From assembly GCF_002237365.1 (NCBI RefSeq), contig NZ_NMUO01000022.1, positions 1 to 44,556 of the forward strand: a stretch of DNA of 44,556 nt. The letters run 5' to 3'. The stretch is from Zobellella denitrificans (GTDB lineage: Bacteria > Pseudomonadota > Gammaproteobacteria > Enterobacterales > Aeromonadaceae). Position numbers and translations under genes: made by a program. The notes below the pieces were generated by a model. It saw nothing but the letters and a program-made list of their open reading frames with translations. It did no database searches and was not told where the DNA came from. Within the stretch, counting starts at the first letter, position 1, and every line of letters starts with the position of its first letter. Shown piece after piece: positions 1-10,740 of this stretch.

Positions 1-294
1 CGGCAGACACGCACAGCCAGCACGCCCCTCCGGGCCGGCAGCGCCGATGGGATAGAAGATACAGCCCCCACCCCCCCGCGCCCCCTCCCCCCCCCCCCCC
101 AGCAGCCGGGCGGTGGCCAGCAGCTGCCCGCCCCGCCACAGGTTGAGATGGCGCGTTTGCGGATGCAGATCCAGACCATCCGGATCCTGATAGGCACAGT
201 CCTGCTCCACCACGAAGATCTCGCAGCGCAGCGCCAGCATCTGGTAGAGCTGGGCGGCACTCAGCTCATCGAAGGCGGCGAGCTGCCAGTGCAT
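1..294 (-). CDS. elaA: ElaA-family GNAT N-acetyltransferase, partial (C-terminus off the window)
   Basis: The reading starts MHWQLAAFDELSAAQLYQML and continues through LRCEIFVVEQDCAYQDPDGLDLHPQTRH, the N-terminal pattern of the ElaA subfamily of GNAT acyltransferases (family knowledge; in vivo substrate unknown). The start at 294 has a strong GGAGAAGG ribosome site and lies 17 bp after the rlmB stop, so it probably follows rlmB in one transcript. After about residue 66 (ATARLL) the sequence enters an almost pure G/C run (about 70-110) and the expected acetyl-CoA-binding segment is not readable in one frame. Fragments such as a PEGR-like stretch remain. I read this as unreliable bases at the contig edge rather than a true pseudogene. 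The C-terminal half is missing. Confidence 0.75.
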   Translation of the reverse strand, partial: MHWQLAAFDELSAAQLYQMLALRCEIFVVEQDCAYQDPDGLDLHPQTRHLNLWRGGQLLATARLLGGGGEGARGGGGCIFYPIGAAGPEGRAGCACLP

Positions 295-311
295 GGCACC
301 TTCTCCGTCCA

Positions 312-1049
312 TCATAGGGAGCGCTGGCGCACCATCTCGAACAGGCAGATGCCGGTGGCCACCGATACGTTCAGGCTGGACACCGACCCCGCCATGGGGA
401 TGCTCACCAGTTCGTCGCAGTGCTCCCGGGTCAGCCGGCGCATGCCCTTGCCCTCGGCGCCCATCACCAGCGCCAGGGCCCCGGTCAGTTTGGCCTGGTA
501 CAGGCTGTGGTCCGCCTCGCCGGCGGTGCCCAGCACCCAGACCCCCCTGCCCTGCAGGCTGCGCAGGGTGCGGGACAGGTTGGTCACCTGGAACAGCGGC
601 ACCGTTTCGGCGGCGCCGCAGGCCACCTTGCGCGCCACCGGCGTCAGGCCGGCGGACTTGTCCTTGGGCACGATGACGCCGTGCACCCCGGCGGCATCGG
701 CGGTGCGCAGGCAGGCGCCCAGGTTGTGGGGATCGGTGACGCCGTCCAGCACCAGCAGCAGGGGATTGGGCTGGCTGTCGAGCAGGGCGTCCAGATCCGC
801 CTCGTTCAGGGCCGGCTGCGCCTTGACCCGGGCCACCACGCCCTGGTGCTGGTGACCTTCCGCCTTGCCGTCCAGGGTCTGGCGGCTGGCGAACTGGACC
901 TTGACCCCCACCGCCTGCAACCGGCTTTGCAGCCCCTGCAGGCGGGCATCGTCCCGGCCTTTCAGCAGCCAGACTTCGAGGATATGTTCGGGATGGGATT
1001 CCAACGCGGCATCCAGGGCGTGGATGCCGAAAATCAGTTCACTACTCAT
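312..1049 (-). CDS. rlmB: 23S rRNA (guanosine-2251-2'-O)-methyltransferase RlmB
   Basis: A 245-residue SpoU/TrmH-class methyltransferase that methylates the ribose of G2251 in the 23S rRNA P-loop using S-adenosylmethionine. The N-terminal substrate-binding domain (about 1-75, starting [17 protein letters not shown]) is followed by the knotted catalytic domain. Visible SPOUT motifs are motif 1 at 107-121 ([16 protein letters not shown], with Asn109 and Arg115), motif 2 at 197-205 (GAEGKGMRR) and motif 3 at 217-230 ([14 protein letters not shown], with Asn227). Length matches E. coli RlmB (243). It lies downstream of rnr on the same strand, as in many gammaproteobacteria, separated by a 78-bp spacer holding a large hairpin. 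Confidence 0.96.
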   Translation of the reverse strand: MSSELIFGIHALDAALESHPEHILEVWLLKGRDDARLQGLQSRLQAVGVKVQFASRQTLDGKAEGHQHQGVVARVKAQPALNEADLDALLDSQPNPLLLVLDGVTDPHNLGACLRTADAAGVHGVIVPKDKSAGLTPVARKVACGAAETVPLFQVTNLSRTLRSLQGRGVWVLGTAGEADHSLYQAKLTGALALVMGAEGKGMRRLTREHCDELVSIPMAGSVSSLNVSVATGICLFEMVRQRSL

Positions 1050-1068
1050 GTGTTATCTCGGGGATGGG

Positions 1069-1119
1069 GGGATTGGAGACCGGGCCGGGGCTAATCCCCA
1101 ATCCCCGGTCTCCAATCCC
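1069..1119. repeat. 51-bp perfect inverted repeat between rnr and rlmB
   Basis: Two perfect 16-bp arms (GGGATTGGAGACCGGG at 1069-1084 and its complement at 1104-1119) enclose a 19-nt loop, which itself contains a GGGG-ctaat-CCCC hairpin. It fills most of the rnr-rlmB spacer. There is no U-tract, so it is not a classical terminator; it could stabilise or process the transcript. One arm resembles a motif at 4169-4186, suggesting a dispersed intergenic repeat family. Confidence 0.8.
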
Positions 1120-1127
1120 TGACTTGA

Positions 1128-3458
1128 TCAGCGACGCTTTCTGCTCTTGGACCGGCCACCCTTGTCGGCCGGCTTGGCCTCCGCCTTGCCGCCGCTCTTG
1201 GGCTTGGCCCGCTGGCGCGACTTGAGGTTTTTCGCGCCCTTGCCGGTCTTGGCACCGGCGGGCAGCGCCTCTTCCACCAGTTCGAAGTCGATCTTGCGAT
1301 CGTCCAGGTTCACCGCCATCACCTTGACCTTGACCTTGTCGCCCAGCCGGTAGCGGCGGCGGAAGGTCTCGCCGATGAGCATCTGACGGGCCGGATCGAA
1401 CTGGTAGTAGTCGTTCTGCAGGTTGGAGATGTGCACCAGGCCGTCGATATGGATCTCGTCCAGGCGCACGAAAAAGCCGAAGCCGGTGACGTTGGCGATG
1501 GTGCCGCCGAACTCGCTGCCCACGTGGTCGAGCATGTATTCGCACTTGAGCCAGTCGGCCACGTCGCGGGTGGCGTCGTCGGCCCGCCGCTCGGTCAGGG
1601 AGCAATGCTCGCCCATGGGCGCCACTTCGTCGTACTGGTAGTGAACGCCGCCGGTGGGCGTCCACTTGCCGCTGGGGTTGCCCTGCAGCCTGGCCAGCTG
1701 GAACTTGATGGCCCGGTGCAGCACCAGATCCGGGTAGCGGCGGATGGGCGAGGTGAAGTGGGCATAGGACTTCAGCGCCAGCCCGAAGTGGCCCATGTTG
1801 TCGGCCTGGTAGACCGCCTGCTTCATGGAGCGCAGCAGCATGGTCTGGATAAGCTCGGCGTCCGGCCGGTCCTTGATCTGCTCGGCCAGCAGGGCATAGT
1901 CCGCCGGCTGCGGCTCCAGCCCGCCCTTGAGTTCCAGCCCCAGCTCGCCGAGGAAGCTGCGGAAACCGGTGAGCTTTTCCTCGCCCGGCTTGTCGTGCAC
2001 CCGGAACAGGGCGTGGGCGTCCTGCTTCTCGATAAAGCGGGCGGCGGCCACGTTGGCCATGATCATGCACTCTTCGATGATCTTGTGGGCATCGTTGCGC
2101 ACCAGGGGCACGATGCGCTCGATCTTGCGCTGGGGGTTGAACACGAAGCGGGTTTCCTCGCTCTCGAACTCCACCGCCCCGCGCTGGTGGCGGGCCTCCT
2201 TCATCGCCTGGTAGAGCCGGTTCAGCTCTTCCAGGTGGGGCACCAGGGGCGCGTAACGCTCGCGCAGGCCCTCGTCCCCTTCCAGGATGGCGGCCACCTT
2301 GGTGTAGGTCAGGCGGGCATGGGAGTTCATCACCGCCTCGTAAAACTTGAAGCCGGACAGCTTGCCGGTGGCGGAGACCGTCATCTCCGCCACCATGCAC
2401 AGGCGATCGACCTGGGGATTGAGCGAGCACAGGCCGTTGGACAGCACCTCGGGCAGCATGGGGATCACCTGCTCGGGGAAGTACACCGAGTTGCCGCGCT
2501 GGTAGGCTTCGTTGTCGAGTCCGGTGCCGGGACGCACATAGTAGGATACGTCGGCGATGGCCACCCACAGCCGCCAGCCGCCGGAACGCTTGGGCTGGCA
2601 GTAAACGGCGTCGTCGAAGTCGCGGGCGTCTTCCCCGTCGATGGTCACCAGGGGCAGATCGCGCAGATCCTTGCGGCCCTGTTTGGCCTCCTCGGGCACC
2701 TGTTCGGTCAGTTTGGCGATCTCCTGCTTGACCTCTTCCGGCCAGACATGGGGAATACCATGGCTGCGCAGGGCGATCTCGATCTCCATGCCCGGATCCA
2801 TGGTCTCGCCCAGCACCTCGGTCACCTTGCCGATGCCGGTCATGCGCTTGGTGGGCCGCTGGGTAATGGCGATCACCACCACCTGGCCCATGCGCGCGCC
2901 CATGGTCTCGCCCTGGGGAATAAGGATGTCCTGGGCGATGCGGCTGTCGTCCGGCACCACGTAGCTGACGCCCTGCTCCACGAAATAGCGCCCCACCACG
3001 CTCAGGTCGCGGGACTGGAGCAGGCGCACCAGGCGGGCCTCGCGCCGGCCCCGGGCGTCGAAGCGCAGGGGCTGCACCAGCACGTAGTCGCCGTGCATCA
3101 GGGCGTCCATCTCGCGCTGGGCCAGGAAGAGGTCGTCGCCGCCGTCGTCGGGGCGCACGAAGCCGAATCCCTCCCGGTGGCCGATGACATGGCCCTTCAC
3201 CAGGTTGAGCTTGTCGGGCAGGGCATAGCACTGGTTGCGGGTGAACACCAGCTGGCCGTCCCGCTCCATGGCGCGCAGGCGACGGCGCAGGGCTTCGGCC
3301 TGCTCTTCGCCTTCCAGCGTCAGTTCGGCAAACAGCTCATCCCGGGAGACCGGCGTCTGCCGGGCCTTGATGTGCTCCAGGATGAATTCCCGGCTGGGAA
3401 TGGGGTTTTCGTATTTTTCGGCTTCCCGTTGAAGGAAAGGATCTTGGTGTTGTGACAT
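1128..3458 (-). CDS. rnr: Ribonuclease R (3'-to-5' exoribonuclease)
   Basis: RNase R degrades structured RNA 3'-to-5', including rRNA fragments and trans-translated mRNA. Order of domains: N-terminal helix-turn-helix (about 20-80), cold-shock OB folds (about 85-220), RNB catalytic domain from about 255 with the metal-binding aspartates of [12 protein letters not shown] (Asp274-Asp283), a C-terminal S1 domain (about 640-725), and a Lys/Arg-rich tail of about 45 residues. The start at 3458 ([20 protein letters not shown]) matches the E. coli N-terminus; an in-frame ATG four codons upstream (3470) is possible but lacks a ribosome site. The product is 776 residues. nsrR, which precedes rnr in enterics, is not here but at 37.6-38.0 kb. 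Confidence 0.96.
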   Translation of the reverse strand: MSQHQDPFLQREAEKYENPIPSREFILEHIKARQTPVSRDELFAELTLEGEEQAEALRRRLRAMERDGQLVFTRNQCYALPDKLNLVKGHVIGHREGFGFVRPDDGGDDLFLAQREMDALMHGDYVLVQPLRFDARGRREARLVRLLQSRDLSVVGRYFVEQGVSYVVPDDSRIAQDILIPQGETMGARMGQVVVIAITQRPTKRMTGIGKVTEVLGETMDPGMEIEIALRSHGIPHVWPEEVKQEIAKLTEQVPEEAKQGRKDLRDLPLVTIDGEDARDFDDAVYCQPKRSGGWRLWVAIADVSYYVRPGTGLDNEAYQRGNSVYFPEQVIPMLPEVLSNGLCSLNPQVDRLCMVAEMTVSATGKLSGFKFYEAVMNSHARLTYTKVAAILEGDEGLRERYAPLVPHLEELNRLYQAMKEARHQRGAVEFESEETRFVFNPQRKIERIVPLVRNDAHKIIEECMIMANVAAARFIEKQDAHALFRVHDKPGEEKLTGFRSFLGELGLELKGGLEPQPADYALLAEQIKDRPDAELIQTMLLRSMKQAVYQADNMGHFGLALKSYAHFTSPIRRYPDLVLHRAIKFQLARLQGNPSGKWTPTGGVHYQYDEVAPMGEHCSLTERRADDATRDVADWLKCEYMLDHVGSEFGGTIANVTGFGFFVRLDEIHIDGLVHISNLQNDYYQFDPARQMLIGETFRRRYRLGDKVKVKVMAVNLDDRKIDFELVEEALPAGAKTGKGAKNLKSRQRAKPKSGGKAEAKPADKGGRSKSRKRR

Positions 3459-3588
3459 AAAGTGGTCCATTTGAGCACTGCAATAAGGGAAGTATATCAG
3501 CAGAGAAAGAATAAAGAGTGACAGGACACCCGGTTAAGCCAGTGCTTGCTTGGGCCGGGCGCCGTGCCGCTGGGGGAAGCCGGTGACG

Positions 3589-4098
3589 TTAGAGGTTTTT
3601 CAGCATCTCGTCCGGCAGTTTGAGCGTTTCATTGCTGTTGATACCGATGCCACGCTCGATAATGTTGCGGGCAATGGCCTTGGCCTCGTCCAGGGAGTGC
3701 ATCGCATAGGTACCGCACTGGTACTCGTTCAGTTCGGGGATCTGGGACTGCGCCTCCACCTTGAGCACATCTTCCATCGCCGCCTTCCAGGCATCGGCCA
3801 CCCGCTGCTCGTCCGGCGCGCCCACCAGGCTCATGTAAAAGCCGGTACGGCAGCCCATGGGGGAGATGTCGATGATCTCCACGCCATTGCCGTTGAGGTG
3901 GTTGCGCATAAAGCCGGCGAACAGGTGCTCCAGGGTGTGGATGCCCTTCTCCGACAGGATTTCCTTGTTCGGCAAACAGAAACGCAGATCGAACACGGTA
4001 ATGGTGTCGTTGTGGGGGGTGGCCATGGTCTTGGCGACCCGCACCGCCGGGGCCTCCATACGGGTATGGTCGACGGTAAAACTGTCCAGCAGTGGCAT
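3589..4098 (-). CDS. luxS: S-ribosylhomocysteine lyase LuxS (autoinducer-2 synthesis)
   Basis: LuxS splits S-ribosylhomocysteine into homocysteine and 4,5-dihydroxy-2,3-pentanedione, the precursor of AI-2, in the activated methyl cycle. The 169-residue product shows the metal site HTLEH (His54, Glu57, His58) with the third ligand Cys128 (YQCGT) and the catalytic Cys83 (MGCRTGF). The length is typical. It stands alone between rnr and glnB with spacers of 118-130 bp on both sides, so it is probably monocistronic. No other quorum-sensing gene is in the window. Confidence 0.97.
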   Translation of the reverse strand: MPLLDSFTVDHTRMEAPAVRVAKTMATPHNDTITVFDLRFCLPNKEILSEKGIHTLEHLFAGFMRNHLNGNGVEIIDISPMGCRTGFYMSLVGAPDEQRVADAWKAAMEDVLKVEAQSQIPELNEYQCGTYAMHSLDEAKAIARNIIERGIGINSNETLKLPDEMLKNL

Positions 4099-4168
4099 GG
4101 GGTATTCCTCGATTCAATCAATAACGGGCAATTGTGGCAAAAAAGCCGGGTGGTGGAAACCGGGGGCC

Positions 4169-4186
4169 GGGAATTGGTGACCCGGG
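4169..4186. repeat. Copy of the GGGRATTGGWGACCSGGG intergenic motif
   Basis: The stretch GGGAATTGGTGACCCGGG in the luxS-glnB spacer closely matches the arm of the inverted repeat at 1069-1119 in the same kind of position, between genes. Only the one arm is clear. The family assignment rests on these two sites and is tentative. Confidence 0.4.
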
Positions 4187-4220
4187 ATGGCTCCCTGGCC
4201 CCGCCCCCTGTGCCGGGTTT

Positions 4221-6189
<1,969 letters not shown>

Positions 6190-6224
6190 GGGTCTGTCTG
6201 TGGTTGAGTCCTGATAGCTGCATA

Positions 6225-6256
6225 GTAAAGAAAGAAGAGGGGCTTGTCAGGCCCCA
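6225..6256 (-). terminator. Probable rho-independent terminator of the minor-pilin operon
   Basis: Read on the minus strand, the stem GGGGC/GCCCC (6251-6255 and 6239-6243) is followed by a T-rich run (TCTTCTTTCTTT). It lies just after the last pilin gene and before nadE, where a transcript end is expected. The stem is only 5 bp. Confidence 0.55.
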
Positions 6257-6262
6257 TCATGA

Positions 6263-8338
6263 CTAGGGCTGGCAACTGGCCGGCATGATGACCGAGTCCG
6301 GCTTGTTGACCACCACCAGCAGACAGCCGCCGGATACACTGGTGGGCTCTTCCCCTGGCACTTCGACCGTCCAGGTATTGGTTTCCGCCGGGGCTGGAGG
6401 GGGTGGAATAACCACATAGCCAGCATCAGAGGGAACATTGGCCGTCAGGGTTGCCGACGTGTCAGGATCAACGTAGCAAACATAACTAATGGTCTGGTTG
6501 CCACCCTGGCCGGCGGTGGTTTTCCCGCATGAGCCACCATTGATGGAGACGGTGATATTGCCGAACTGGGCATCGCTGCACTTCTCTTCCTTGGTGTTCT
6601 GCCCTGTTACCCTGTAGGTAATGCACTTTATCTGGCCGGAGACGCTGGACAGCCCATCGGTGCTTAATACGGTCACCTGCAGTTGGGAACTTAAAACATC
6701 GCTTTCTTCAAATTCCGACAGCGGCCTGAAGGCGGTTATACCGCTATTGCTACGCCTGATAGTCGCCGTGATGGTCACGGGCCCGCCCGCCTGTTTGCCG
6801 TCCACCAGCCCCCGGCTGTAAACGCCGTAATAGTTCTGGCTGGAATCTACTACGGTCTGAACCGGCTCACTGGTGACGGAGGCCACAGTGCTATCGGTTG
6901 GCTGCCAGTCAGCCAGCAACGTCAGGTTGACCTCATAGAAGGGCACATACCGCAACAGGTTGTCCGGTGTTGCCTGCTCATTCCCATCCATCACTCCATT
7001 TAACAGGGCAGCGCGGTAATCGGGGGAGATCATATCCACATAGATACCCCTGGCCATCAATTGTCTGGGACCGGGGATGATTTCCAAGTCCGTGGTGGGC
7101 ACTATTCCCTGTTCATCAAGATAGTTGGAAAAATCCATGGGCGAGTAATAACCGGCCGTATTGAAGCTACTCCCATCCTCAACCTGGCTGCGGATATATT
7201 CTTGCGCCACCATTTTCACATAGTCCTGGTAGGCAGCCTGCACCGCCGGCTGCAGCAACAGGTCGGCATCGAAGATATTGAAAGCGACCAGGTTCCAGTC
7301 GTTGGCCAGTTCGTAGACGCCGTTGATACGCGCCAGCCGACAGGCTTCCCAGTAAGGGTTGCCCAACGACGTTGCCTGGACCCAACTGCCCGGGCTGCCG
7401 CTGTAATGGCCATGAGGGCCATGAGGGCCATTGGCCGCCTGCCATTTCAGGAGATCGTACCAGTTACTGAATTCATTGGCGCTGCCGTCGAAATGATGGG
7501 CACAGCAGCGTCCGCAGAGGGGATCCTGGTGATTGGCCGCCGTGCCTCTCGCCTTGCTGGCCGAGCCCCCCCTGAGCCAGTAGGACAGCTCGCCGATAAT
7601 GGAGCGCTGCGCGGGCAGGCTGGCATCCTCGCTGCTGGTGATGGTACAGGCACAGGACACCGAAACCAGCTCCTGCTCCTGCCGGCTGATATTGCCGCCA
7701 TCATAGACCACGGTGCTGAAGCTGACCCTGGTGCTTTCGCTGTTGCCTTGCCGAGCGACCTTGGGCAGCGGTCGGCTGGTTTCCTGCTTGAGGCCATCAC
7801 CCAGCTCCACGGGGATCACGGTGGGAAAGGTGCCGGGGGTATGAACCACATCGGGCCCACCCATGCCCAGCTCCGCCTTATCATTTCCCGTGCCGAAGGG
7901 GCCGCTGCCGATGGACAGGTTGGGGGACAGCACCGATTCGGCCAGCAGAACCTCATCGCCATCGGGCTGGCTCCAGCCCACGGCGATTTCGATCTCCTTC
8001 TTCCCGGAAGCCACCCCCGAAGGGGGCGGCGTCACCCAGGCGCTGCCGTCCCAGCCATAATCCGTTACTTCCCACTCGATGGCATAATCGGTATCGTCCA
8101 CCCGGACCGACTCGGGAGAGCTGCTGCCTACTATGGCCTGGTAATCGGCGATGCTGTCAAAGCCCCTCAGCTCATCGAGTTTCGACTCGGCCAGGCGCAG
8201 CGCCACTTCCCGGTAACGGCCGTCCCGGCTGTATTCCAGGTAGACCTTGTTCAGTTGCAGCAGGGTTCCCGCCGTGACCGCCACCAGAATAAAAGCAATC
8301 ATCACCTCCAACAGGCCGAAGCCGTTCTGTCTCCTCAT
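6263..8338 (-). CDS. Large PilV-like type IV prepilin with extended C-terminal domain
   Basis: The protein starts with a class III prepilin signal, MRRQNG|FGLLEVMIAFILV, cleaved after Gly6 with Glu5 of the mature form present. Start 8338 is chosen because it has a GGGAG ribosome site and follows the preceding stop by 4 bp; the open frame upstream (to 8470) overlaps the pilX-like gene. Normal PilV proteins are about 130-190 residues; this one is 691. Beyond the pilin stalk are a CxxCCxxHH motif (Cys275, Cys278, Cys279, His281, His282), a His/Gly patch near 305-315 (HGPHGPHGHY), a large mixed region, several further cysteines, a PPPPAPAE linker and a short Cys-containing tail. By position (last of fimT-pilW-pilX-pilV) it is a minor pilin. 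The size and cysteines suggest a tip-located or adhesive subunit (inference). Function of the extension is unknown. Confidence 0.8.
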   Translation of the reverse strand: MRRQNGFGLLEVMIAFILVAVTAGTLLQLNKVYLEYSRDGRYREVALRLAESKLDELRGFDSIADYQAIVGSSSPESVRVDDTDYAIEWEVTDYGWDGSAWVTPPPSGVASGKKEIEIAVGWSQPDGDEVLLAESVLSPNLSIGSGPFGTGNDKAELGMGGPDVVHTPGTFPTVIPVELGDGLKQETSRPLPKVARQGNSESTRVSFSTVVYDGGNISRQEQELVSVSCACTITSSEDASLPAQRSIIGELSYWLRGGSASKARGTAANHQDPLCGRCCAHHFDGSANEFSNWYDLLKWQAANGPHGPHGHYSGSPGSWVQATSLGNPYWEACRLARINGVYELANDWNLVAFNIFDADLLLQPAVQAAYQDYVKMVAQEYIRSQVEDGSSFNTAGYYSPMDFSNYLDEQGIVPTTDLEIIPGPRQLMARGIYVDMISPDYRAALLNGVMDGNEQATPDNLLRYVPFYEVNLTLLADWQPTDSTVASVTSEPVQTVVDSSQNYYGVYSRGLVDGKQAGGPVTITATIRRSNSGITAFRPLSEFEESDVLSSQLQVTVLSTDGLSSVSGQIKCITYRVTGQNTKEEKCSDAQFGNITVSINGGSCGKTTAGQGGNQTISYVCYVDPDTSATLTANVPSDAGYVVIPPPPAPAETNTWTVEVPGEEPTSVSGGCLLVVVNKPDSVIMPASCQP

Positions 8339-8342
8339 CGCC

Positions 8343-9509
8343 TTACTCCCAATCCTTCCAGCTGCCGGGCACATGGCTGATGGCGACAAAGGGGTTGCCG
8401 CCAGGCCCCGAGCCCCCCCCATTGCAGAAGTTGATATTGCACAGCACCTCGGGGTCGTAGATGGCGGCATAAGTGCCGTTGGGCAGATCGATATTGTTAT
8501 GATTGGCCAGCATCATGCCGAAGAACTCGGCGCCGCCATTGATTTTGATGTCATAGTTGTCCCCATCCGCCGGGTTGGAGTCGTAGGCAAAGACCAAGCC
8601 ATAAACCTGGCTGTTGGCGTTGATGGTGAGGTTGCTGTCCTTGGTGATCAGCACTACAGGTGCCGACTGGGTTCCAATCGAATTGATGGTGCAGTCCGAT
8701 ACGTTTTCCACGATAAAAACGCCGGCACCGCCGGTGATCCTGGGATCATCGCAGCTGTTGACGATCGCCGTGGCCCGCGATTCTATCCTGGCCCAGCCTT
8801 CGGCGGTATCCGGCTCCCCGAACACATAGTCCACCAGATCATCGGGAAAGTCGGGATCGTTGGCGACGATATCCGGGCCGATAATGCTTTCACTGCCCGA
8901 CTTGTAGCTGTAGGCGTTCTCCTTGTTGCAACCACCGTTCTGATATTCATCGAGGCCGCAGGTCGTGGCATTGCCGCCAATATTGACGTCTCCGGCCGAC
9001 CAGATGGACACGGGCACGCCGGGACCGCCGCCGTTGGGGTTGGCCACTATGGTGATGGTGCCGTTGGCGGGAAGGGTGCCGGCCACCAGCAAGGGCGCGG
9101 CCGGTCCAGAGTTATTAGGGTTCAGGATCCCCCGCTCCGCCACCTGCACAGTGACGGTGGCGGTGGTGCCGCTGTCCAGGGTGGCCACCGAAATGATATC
9201 GGTGACATCCGCCACCCCGTTGGGGCTAATGGTCACCTGGTAGCTGCCATTGGCGGCGGCGGTGGCGATACTGCCGGAGATGGCCGTGGCGGCGGGATTG
9301 ATCTTGAGCTCCGCCATCGCCTCGGCTATGCCCTTTTCGGCCGCCGCCATGGCTACCCGGTATTCGATTTCGTTCAGGGTCAGCCGCTTGTCGGCGATCA
9401 GCACCTTGCCGATAAAGGCCGATACCGCCACCAGTATTGACAAGAGTATCAAGGTTACCGCCAGGGTGGTGAAGCCGCCGTGGATGCTATTTTTCATATC
9501 AGTAGCCAT
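8343..9509 (-). CDS. PilX-like minor pilin / pilus assembly protein
   Basis: A 388-residue protein beginning MATDMKNSIHGGFTTLAVTLILLSILVAV: a short charged leader, Gly-Gly and one hydrophobic helix, as in PilX/GspK-type proteins. The mature N-terminus (FTTLA) lacks the Glu5 of major pilins, which is usual for tip-initiating K-like subunits (family knowledge). The rest is Thr/Ser/Gly-rich and beta-like, ending with CNINFCNGGGSGPGGNPF. It overlaps the pilW stop by 11 bp and is followed after 4 bp by the pilV-like gene. An alternative start is the ATG at 9497. The assignment to PilX rests on position and N-terminus, not on the divergent C-terminal domain. Confidence 0.7.
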   Translation of the reverse strand: MATDMKNSIHGGFTTLAVTLILLSILVAVSAFIGKVLIADKRLTLNEIEYRVAMAAAEKGIAEAMAELKINPAATAISGSIATAAANGSYQVTISPNGVADVTDIISVATLDSGTTATVTVQVAERGILNPNNSGPAAPLLVAGTLPANGTITIVANPNGGGPGVPVSIWSAGDVNIGGNATTCGLDEYQNGGCNKENAYSYKSGSESIIGPDIVANDPDFPDDLVDYVFGEPDTAEGWARIESRATAIVNSCDDPRITGGAGVFIVENVSDCTINSIGTQSAPVVLITKDSNLTINANSQVYGLVFAYDSNPADGDNYDIKINGGAEFFGMMLANHNNIDLPNGTYAAIYDPEVLCNINFCNGGGSGPGGNPFVAISHVPGSWKDWE

Positions 9510-10167
9510 CGTTTCTTACCTTTACCCGTCGCTCCAGGCTGATGGACAGATCCGGGTTTCTGGCATGGGAGGCGCTAATGCGGATATTCACCGCCCGCAC
9601 TCCGGTGGGAGTACTGCCGGAAACCAGTTCGAAACTCAGGTTGTCTATCCGCACTTCCGGACTGGATACCAGTTGGGCCCCGGTGGTGCAGTCGGCACTG
9701 GCCAGGGCGGCACTACTGGGTTCACTGTAGAGGGTATTCACCCGCAGCAACTTGCTGGACGAGGCATAGCCATAAGTCCGGACAACGCTACCGGTACCCG
9801 AAGCCGGCTCCGGATCCCAGTACTTGACCCTGATGCAGTTGGGTTTCGTGTCACCGGCGGCGGTATAGAGGTCGGCTGTGGTGGAAAAGATGTATTTCCG
9901 GGCCACCGACAGGGCCGGAGAAACCTCATCGGCCATCTCTACTGCGGCGCTGGGATGATACCCCGCCCGCTGGATATCCCGGGCAATGATATCGGTGACC
10001 GCCTGCACGTCCTGGTTCAGGCGGGACAGCATCAGGGTGGTATTGCCGGAGACGATCACCGAGGTGAAGAGGGAAATCCCGCCGGCCACCACCACCAGGC
10101 CCGCCACCAGCGATACCAGCATTTCCACCAGGCTCATGCCTTGCTGCTGCTTTATCGTCATCAACAT
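9499..10167 (-). CDS. pilW: PilW-like minor pilin
   Basis: A prepilin leader ending QQQG precedes the mature sequence MSLVEMLVSLVAGLVVVAGGISL, with Glu5 present. A PilW-type region follows: DVQAVTDIIARDIQRAGYHP is characteristic of PilW/ComP-like minor pilins. The product is 222 residues. Start 10167 has a GGGGGTG ribosome site; a second ATG at 10161 overlaps the fimT stop as TGATG, so translational coupling is likely from either start. PilW helps form the priming tip complex of type IV pili with FimT/FimU, PilV, PilX and PilE. Confidence 0.85.
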   Translation of the reverse strand: MLMTIKQQQGMSLVEMLVSLVAGLVVVAGGISLFTSVIVSGNTTLMLSRLNQDVQAVTDIIARDIQRAGYHPSAAVEMADEVSPALSVARKYIFSTTADLYTAAGDTKPNCIRVKYWDPEPASGTGSVVRTYGYASSSKLLRVNTLYSEPSSAALASADCTTGAQLVSSPEVRIDNLSFELVSGSTPTGVRAVNIRISASHARNPDLSISLERRVKVRNDGY

Positions 10168-10646
10168 GGCGGCACCCCCAGCAGGCTGTCATCGGAGCAG
10201 GTGCGGATAATGCTGTTGTTCCAGGTCATCACCTTGATGTCGTAGCTGCCGTCGGACAGGGTGACGTTGCCGGAGTTCAGGGTATTACGCCGGGGGCGGA
10301 AGGTGAGCAGGTTGCCGCCATAGCTGGCGGTGAGGGTGACAGCAGGAAAATTCTGCCCATCGACGTTTTCCAGCACGGCGCCGGAGCAGTCGGCGGAATC
10401 CCGCAACTGGTAGCTCCAGTTGGTGCTATTCAAACCACTGAAGCACACCGTTACCGCCCGGTTGCGCTTGATCGCCTCGCTCCGCGCCAGTTGCAGATCC
10501 GAGTAGACGACCATGCCGGCGCTGCGCACCTGATATTGCTGGCGCAGCTCCTGAAAGCTGGGCACGGCAAGGGTCAGCAGCACCGCCAAAACGGCAATAG
10601 CCACCAGCAGCTCAACCAATGTGAGACCTGTCTGACCCCGTGTCAT
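10161..10646 (-). CDS. fimT: FimT/FimU-family minor pilin (GspH-like)
   Basis: MTRGQTG|LTLVELLVAIAVLAVLLTLAVPSF is a textbook prepilin peptidase site with Glu5. The following region (RSAGMVVYSDLQLARSEAIKRN) is the conserved GspH/FimT signature. Start 10646 is supported by GGAGAAG upstream; longer frames reach further 5' but would bury the leader. Length is 161 residues. It is first in the minus-strand operon fimT-pilW-pilX-pilV and diverges from pilE across a 94-bp promoter region. Cysteines at the C-terminus (IIRTCSDD, GVPPC) may form a disulfide. Confidence 0.87.
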   Translation of the reverse strand: MTRGQTGLTLVELLVAIAVLAVLLTLAVPSFQELRQQYQVRSAGMVVYSDLQLARSEAIKRNRAVTVCFSGLNSTNWSYQLRDSADCSGAVLENVDGQNFPAVTLTASYGGNLLTFRPRRNTLNSGNVTLSDGSYDIKVMTWNNSIIRTCSDDSLLGVPPC

Positions 10647-10740
10647 CTGCTTCTCCATGAAGGCGGCCGCCTGTCCCTGCAAAAGGCGCGGCTTGGGTTA
10701 AGCTTTACCCAAAGGCCGGGTTTCGACAAGGAAAGGCGGG

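Noticed and set aside
1431-3455. Long plus-strand open frame opposite rnr (and similar ones opposite nadE, ileS, ptsP, relA, ptsG)
   Set aside because: They are antisense frames of GC-rich conserved genes, lack family motifs and ribosome sites, and have low-complexity Gly/His/Gln/Ala composition.
7405-7430. Short tandem repeat GAGGGCCAT
   Set aside because: Two to three imperfect copies inside the pilV-like gene, encoding HGPHGPHGHY; too few to call a repeat locus or CRISPR.
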